Translations under genes and position numbers: made by a program
The notes under the pieces: model-generated
What the model saw: only the letters and a program-made list of their open reading frames with translations
Database searches by the model: none
What the model was told of the DNA's origin: nothing
In this document: positions 6,397 through 10,228 of the stretch, piece after piece
How positions within the stretch are numbered: position 1 is the stretch's first letter
Layout: every line of letters begins with the position of its first letter
DNA from: Desulfurococcales archaeon
GTDB taxonomy: Archaea; Thermoproteota; Thermoprotei_A; Sulfolobales; AG1
DNA: 10,228 bases
Reading direction: 5' to 3'
Assembly: GCA_026990885.1 (NCBI GenBank)
Contig: JALXCO010000280.1
Location: 1 to 10,228 of the forward strand

Positions 6397-7368
6397 TTGG
6401 TTAACACAAGATTTTTGGTTTCTCGGGGCATTATTCTTCTAGTAACCTATTTTATAGCTATCACCCTCAACTTCATAATTCCCAGGCTGATGGTTGGGGA
6501 CCCTACAACGGTTATAGCAGCGGATCTGAGGTTGCCTCCAGAGGCTAGGGAGAACCTAATAAGGCTTTTTGGGCTGGATAAGGATATATTCACCCAGTAT
6601 AGGGAGTATCTGGTAAATACACTCCTGCTGAACTTCGGGTATTCCTTCGATAAGTACCCTACAACAGTTGCCCAGCTGATTGTCGAGAGGCTCCCATGGA
6701 CGGTGTTTCTTGTAGGGACCTCCGTGGCTATAGCGATTGTGCTGGGCTTCATTCTGGGTGTTGAGGCTGCGTGGCGCAGGGGGTCTATGCTCGATAACCT
6801 GCTTCAGTGGACGGCTATATCTGCGTGGTCCGCGCCTGTGTTCTGGATAGCTATGATCCTTATACTCGTGCTCGCGTACTACCTGAACATATTCCCAACA
6901 ACCAGTGCCGAGTCTGCTAGGCTTTATTCGAGCGTGTTCGATATGATCGTCGATAGGCTGTGGCACTCTGCTCTACCGATCATGACACTGGTGATCAGCA
7001 ACTTCGCCATATATGCTCTAACCATGAGGAACGCCATGATCGAGGTTCTAGAGGAGGACTACATGAGGCTTGGCGAGGCTAAGGGGCTGCCGAGAAACAC
7101 GCTGAAGTACGGCTACGCGGCTAGAAACGCCATCCTGCCCATGGTTACTCTGATAGCGCTGAGTATAGCAACCATATTCGGTGGAGCCTTATTTGTGGAG
7201 ATAGTGTTCTCTTACCCTGGCCTGGGAACCCTTATATACGACGCCCTTAACGCTAGGGACTACCCGGTTATTCAGGGTACATTCTACATTATTACCGTGG
7301 CGGTCATACTAGCCAACTTCATTGCGGATATAACCTACTCGTTTCTAGATCCCAGGGTGAAGTACTAG
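6397..7368 (+). CDS. ABC transporter permease, DppB/OppB type
   Basis: This 323-aa inner-membrane permease forms one half of the transport channel of a peptide-type importer. Its length and layout match DppB. A first helix (about 10-30) leads into an extracytoplasmic region (about 31-100, with GDPTTVIAADLRLPPEA and RLFGLDKDIFTQYREYL, typical of this subfamily). Further helices lie near 101-122, 140-163, 190-210, 248-270 and 293-315. The cytoplasmic EAA loop that docks the ATPase is clear at about 221-248 (DYMRLGEAKGLP followed by RNAILP), and the signature FSYPGLGTL lies at 271-279. The TTG start is supported by a strong ribosome site. The stop is 2 bp before the start of the second permease, implying translational coupling. 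No truncation or damaged motif is seen. The substrate is inferred from neighbours. Confidence 0.93.
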   Translation: MVNTRFLVSRGIILLVTYFIAITLNFIIPRLMVGDPTTVIAADLRLPPEARENLIRLFGLDKDIFTQYREYLVNTLLLNFGYSFDKYPTTVAQLIVERLPWTVFLVGTSVAIAIVLGFILGVEAAWRRGSMLDNLLQWTAISAWSAPVFWIAMILILVLAYYLNIFPTTSAESARLYSSVFDMIVDRLWHSALPIMTLVISNFAIYALTMRNAMIEVLEEDYMRLGEAKGLPRNTLKYGYAARNAILPMVTLIALSIATIFGGALFVEIVFSYPGLGTLIYDALNARDYPVIQGTFYIITVAVILANFIADITYSFLDPRVKY

Positions 7369-7370
7369 CT

Positions 7371-8213
7371 ATGTCGGACACCCTAAAGGAGCTTTTGAGG
7401 AGAAACGATGTTTTGGTGGGGTTCACGATAATACTTTTCTTCGCCACCATAGCTGTGTTCGCTGACTACATATCCCCCTACGGGTATCGCGAGACAATGT
7501 TTAGCGAGAAGCCCTTCCTGGAGCCCTCCCTGGAGCATTTTCTCGGCACCGACCAGTGGGGAGATGATCTCTTCGCCCACCTGATATATGGCACAAGAAC
7601 CGTTCTTTTCGTTGCTCTCACATCGGCCGTAATATCCACGTTTATAGGGATCATTGCCGGGCTGCTTGCCGGATTCTATGGTGGGGTTATAGATGAGGTT
7701 ATATCCAGAACGATAGATATACTCCTCATAATACCTATTATCCCTCTGCAGATTATCCTGGCATACTACCTCGGCCCCAGCATATGGAATATTATTCTGG
7801 TTATAGTTCTCTTTGGATGGATCACTGTTGCCCGCGTGGTTAGATCCCAGGTTCTCAGCATAAAGAACTACTCCTATATAGAGGCCGCGAGATCCCTTGG
7901 AGCAAGCAACGCGAGGATAATGTTTAAGCACATACTCCCGGGGGTGTCGAGCCTGGGCTTGGCTTACGTGGTTCTGAACATATCCAACGCGATCTATACG
8001 GAGGCGGCGTTAAGCTTCATCGGCTTGGGCGATCCAATAGCCCCGAGCTGGGGTAAGATGCTTAACTACGCATACACATACGGGGCGTTCACCAAGGGTC
8101 TTTGGGCCTGGATCATTGTTCCAGGACTATTCATAATGCTTCTAAGCATAGCCACAATAATGGTTGGGAACGCCATAATAGATATATACACCAGGAGGCA
8201 GAGAATGGTATAG
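7371..8213 (+). CDS. ABC transporter permease, DppC/OppC type
   Basis: This 280-aa protein is the second channel subunit, expected to pair with the preceding permease. It begins with the short OppC N-terminal region: helix about 15-33 followed by YISPYGYRE and HFLGTDQWGDDLFAHLIYG, where the GTD-x-x-G-D-D motif is diagnostic. Core helices lie near 77-104, 112-134, 138-157, 193-210 and 243-268. The EAA loop is at 171-190 (EAARSLGASNARIMFKHILP), and ALSFIGLGDP (213-222) with PSWGKML is the usual C-terminal signature. The ATG follows the upstream stop by 2 bp, with GGGTGA at 7355-7360 as a possible ribosome site. Members of this operon type are usually followed by two ATPase genes (DppD and DppF), but here the next gene is convergent and only 23 bp away, so the ATPases must come from another locus. 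Confidence 0.94.
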   Translation: MSDTLKELLRRNDVLVGFTIILFFATIAVFADYISPYGYRETMFSEKPFLEPSLEHFLGTDQWGDDLFAHLIYGTRTVLFVALTSAVISTFIGIIAGLLAGFYGGVIDEVISRTIDILLIIPIIPLQIILAYYLGPSIWNIILVIVLFGWITVARVVRSQVLSIKNYSYIEAARSLGASNARIMFKHILPGVSSLGLAYVVLNISNAIYTEAALSFIGLGDPIAPSWGKMLNYAYTYGAFTKGLWAWIIVPGLFIMLLSIATIMVGNAIIDIYTRRQRMV

Positions 8214-8236
8214 CTGGGAACCCCTCGAGGCTCTGA

Positions 8237-9907
8237 CTATAGCCCCTGCCTAAGGCTCAGTATATAGCCCACAACACCGGGTTCAGGAATCCTTCTTAAT
8301 CCGCCCAGAACCTTCATCTGGTAATATAGATTTGCTACGGCATCATAGGTTTCGTCGTTGAGCCTCAAAGATGTGTTTTGCAGGGCTAGTATAGCTACAC
8401 CGTGCCCCATGCTCCTCAACAGATCCTTTGCGAGGAACTCAACCTGATCGCTGTCTCCCCTAGCTATGGTTGATACGCTGTCCTCAACAAGCTCATATGC
8501 CCTTGAAGCCAGATCCCTGCTATAGGCCTCCGACCTAACCGTCTTCAGCTCCTCTAGAAGATCTCCATAAGCCCTCTTCCTAACTATAGCCTCAACCATA
8601 TCCAGAGCCTGGATATTGCTTGTCCCCTCCCATATAGGTGTGATCAGTGCCTCCCTATGCCACCTCTCCACCGGGTACTCCCTGAGGAATCCTATCCCGC
8701 CATAGATCTCCATGGATCTCTGGGTTATCCACGATGACGCCTCGGCGGTCATGTTCTTGGCTATGTGGGTGAGGAGCCTAGCGTAGTGATACCTCTCGCT
8801 GTAGGGTGGTTTATCTCTCCAGACGCTGTTGAAGAGGTCTATAGCCTTGAAGGTTAGGGCCAGCATAGCCTCGATCTCTATCTCCATCTCCAGAAGGTCC
8901 CTCTGAACAAGCCTATGCTCTATAATGGGTTTGCCGAAGGCCCTTCTAGAGTTGGCGTAGAGATAAGCCTCTAGATAGGCTTTTCTAGCTATCCCTACAG
9001 CACCTATAGAGTTGGCTAGTCTAGACACGATCAGGTTCTCCAGAGTATAGTATATGCCATGCCTCACATCGCCAAGGAGGTACGCTTCGGAGTCTATGAA
9101 CTCAACCTCACCTGTGGGGACAGCTATTGTTCCGCTCTTATTCTTTAGCCTCCTAACATAGAAGTTCAGATCCCCCCTAGAGTTTAGTCTCGGGACAGCG
9201 TATAGGGCAAGCCCCTTAACCCCTGGGGGACCTCCCGGGTATCTTGCTGTAGCCAAGGCTATATCAGCCAGCCCCGCACCGCTAGCGAAGTATTTGTACC
9301 CGTTGAGCCTCCACATGCCGTTGATGTTTTTGGCTGTTGTCTGGTTCGATCCTAGATCGCTTCCCCCCTGAATCTCCGTGAACCATGTAGCCCCCCACAT
9401 CGGCGGGTTCCTCATGCCTGCTAGATTCATGTAGAGGTCCCTCACCTCTGGGCCTCCATACTTGTAGAGTGCGTGGGCCGTCTGGATCGTTATGGTTAGA
9501 ATGCACGATATCCCGGGGTCCCCAACCAGGTATATTCCTGTATAGTGGAGATGCCAGGGACCTCCCTGGAATGGGTGGGTGTTGATCTTGTATTCAGAAA
9601 CCAGCTTCTCCAAAACCATCCTTTCATAGGGATCGAGCCAGACGGTATCGGCTCTAGCCCCCCTCACGCTCCAGGTAATGAGCTCCGGCCTGGATGAATA
9701 GTCTATCCTGTAGCTTGCCTCATACACCTCTCTTCCGCAGTATTCGCCTAGCCGATCTAGATTGCCGCTATGATCGGTGCCTAGATAAGATCTAAGCATG
9801 TCCCTTAGCGGACGATCAATAAGGAAGTGGTTATGCCCGTAGGCTAGAGAAAGATCCTCGATAGATGAGAGAGGCATGCTCCCCACACATGATCGATTTG
9901 CTAACAT
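8237..9907 (-). CDS. Acyl-CoA dehydrogenase, AidB-like subfamily
   Basis: This 556-aa cytoplasmic flavoprotein has the acyl-CoA dehydrogenase fold: a helical N-terminal part (about 20-160), a beta domain (about 161-275) and a helical C-terminal domain (about 280-445), plus an extra C-terminal helical region (about 446-545). FTEIQGGSDLGSNQTTA (166-182) closely resembles the flavin-binding TE-x-QGGSD-x-x-SN motif I recall from E. coli AidB, and the length is also close to AidB (about 541 aa) rather than to the usual 380-400-aa enzymes. RRAFGKPI (311-318), EIYGGIGFLREYP (390-402) and IWEGTSNIQ (415-423) are family hallmarks; E417 aligns with the catalytic glutamate of medium-chain dehydrogenase. 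Expected reaction: FAD-dependent alpha,beta-desaturation of an acyl-CoA, possibly branched-chain; the substrate cannot be read. The ATG at 9907 is used; an internal ATG at 9877, just after GGGGAG, is an alternative that removes 10 poorly conserved residues. It converges on the transporter operon and is not co-regulated with it. Confidence 0.93.
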   Translation of the reverse strand: MLANRSCVGSMPLSSIEDLSLAYGHNHFLIDRPLRDMLRSYLGTDHSGNLDRLGEYCGREVYEASYRIDYSSRPELITWSVRGARADTVWLDPYERMVLEKLVSEYKINTHPFQGGPWHLHYTGIYLVGDPGISCILTITIQTAHALYKYGGPEVRDLYMNLAGMRNPPMWGATWFTEIQGGSDLGSNQTTAKNINGMWRLNGYKYFASGAGLADIALATARYPGGPPGVKGLALYAVPRLNSRGDLNFYVRRLKNKSGTIAVPTGEVEFIDSEAYLLGDVRHGIYYTLENLIVSRLANSIGAVGIARKAYLEAYLYANSRRAFGKPIIEHRLVQRDLLEMEIEIEAMLALTFKAIDLFNSVWRDKPPYSERYHYARLLTHIAKNMTAEASSWITQRSMEIYGGIGFLREYPVERWHREALITPIWEGTSNIQALDMVEAIVRKRAYGDLLEELKTVRSEAYSRDLASRAYELVEDSVSTIARGDSDQVEFLAKDLLRSMGHGVAILALQNTSLRLNDETYDAVANLYYQMKVLGGLRRIPEPGVVGYILSLRQGL

Positions 9908-9949
9908 TGTTTAAATAGATGCCGTAACCACTTATCGAGCACGCCTGAA

Positions 9950-9957
9950 GCTTAAAT
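9950..9957 (-). promoter_or_regulatory. Possible TATA box of the acyl-CoA dehydrogenase gene
   Basis: On the minus strand the stretch reads TAATTTAA, about 46 bp before the ATG at 9907, predicting a leader of about 20 nt. A second AT-rich element (TATTTAAAC, near 9910-9918) is too close for that ATG but would suit the internal ATG at 9877. Confidence 0.4.
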
Positions 9958-9975
9958 TATTAACCAATTGCTTCA

Positions 9976-9986
9976 TTTAAATATTT
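9976..9986 (+). promoter_or_regulatory. TATA box of a probably leaderless gene
   Basis: TTTAAATATTT is centred about 28 bp before the ATG at 10009. Archaeal initiation about 25-28 bp downstream would place the transcript start at or within a few bases of that ATG, so the mRNA is probably leaderless, consistent with the lack of a ribosome site. Confidence 0.6.
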
Positions 9987-10008
9987 CTAAACCCCCATAT
10001 ATCATGGA

Positions 10009-10228
10009 ATGACCGAGGAGAAGATAGTTGGTAGAGGAGAGCTGGCTGTAGGTGTTGGCGTGGGGAAAGCAATTATAGCCCTCCTATTCGCCTCGCTCCT
10101 GGTAGCTGGCTTAGGGCTCTACTCAGACCTTGTATGGCACCAGAACACACCGTTTGAATCGTTCTGGACACCTGCACACGCCACACTGTATGGTGGTATG
10201 ATTGGTGTTGCACTCCTTCTACTTATAG
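10009..10228 (+). CDS. Uncharacterised multi-pass membrane protein (5' part, cut by window edge)
   Basis: The first 73 residues are present and the frame is open to the window end. A short polar N-terminus (MTEEKIVGRGELAV) leads into a hydrophobic helix (about 21-40), then a loop SDLVWHQNTPFESFWTPAHA (about 43-62), and a second hydrophobic segment begins at about 63. The loop's histidines, tryptophans and the FW-x-P-x-H-x-x-x-Y-x-G pattern resemble a motif I recall from uncharacterised archaeal and bacterial membrane proteins; it could bind a metal or haem, but that is speculation. The nearby ATG at 10004 meets a stop after two codons and is rejected. It is transcribed divergently from the dehydrogenase, from its own promoter. 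No specific function can be assigned. Confidence 0.75.
   Translation, partial: MTEEKIVGRGELAVGVGVGKAIIALLFASLLVAGLGLYSDLVWHQNTPFESFWTPAHATLYGGMIGVALLLLI

Noticed and set aside
7383..7931. Minus-strand open frame opposite the DppC-type permease
   Set aside because: The plus-strand frame has all permease signatures; the antisense frame has no recognisable features.
8214..8236. Possible terminator between the convergent permease and dehydrogenase genes
   Set aside because: The 23-bp gap contains no T-run on either strand and no clear hairpin.

Overview
The window looks like part of the chromosome of a hyperthermophilic or thermoacidophilic crenarchaeon (Thermoproteota). The evidence is AGA/AGG arginine and ATA isoleucine codon use, archaeal BRE/TATA-type promoters close to start codons, short GGTG or GGAGG ribosome sites, surface proteins with C-terminal membrane anchors, and two proteins of the thermopsin family, which is best known from acid- and heat-loving archaea. 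No genus can be assigned from the sequence alone. There are no RNA genes, CRISPR arrays or insertion sequences.

Layout. Positions 1-118 probably hold the start of a minus-strand gene for an exported protein, cut by the window edge. Positions 119-242 are a divergent promoter region built around a perfect 23-bp inverted repeat (161-183 and 207-229); each arm carries a TATA-like core pointing outward. Next come two tandem plus-strand genes (243-2240 and 2285-4327) for paralogous secreted, membrane-anchored thermopsin-like proteins. They are about twice the length of classical thermopsin and share six cysteines in three pairs. A T-rich stretch at 4389-4417 probably ends that transcript. A fresh promoter near 4432-4447 then drives a three-gene operon: an oligopeptide/dipeptide-type (family 5) substrate-binding protein on a C-terminal stalk and anchor, a DppB-type permease and a DppC-type permease. 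No ATPase gene follows. The operon runs tail to tail, 23 bp apart, into a minus-strand AidB-like acyl-CoA dehydrogenase (8237-9907). A divergent promoter region (9908-10008) separates that gene from the beginning of a small uncharacterised membrane protein (10009 onward), cut by the right edge.

Working together. The simplest reading (inference) is a protein-scavenging locus. The thermopsin-like enzymes, held outside the cell, would cut proteins into peptides. The anchored binding protein would capture oligopeptides and pass them to the permease pair, powered by ATPases encoded elsewhere. The dehydrogenase faces the other way and may not belong to this pathway, although an acyl-CoA oxidation step would fit use of branched-chain amino acids or fatty acids. 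What most deserves a second look is the inverted repeat between divergent exported-protein genes, the enlarged double thermopsin unit, and the permease operon without its ATPases.
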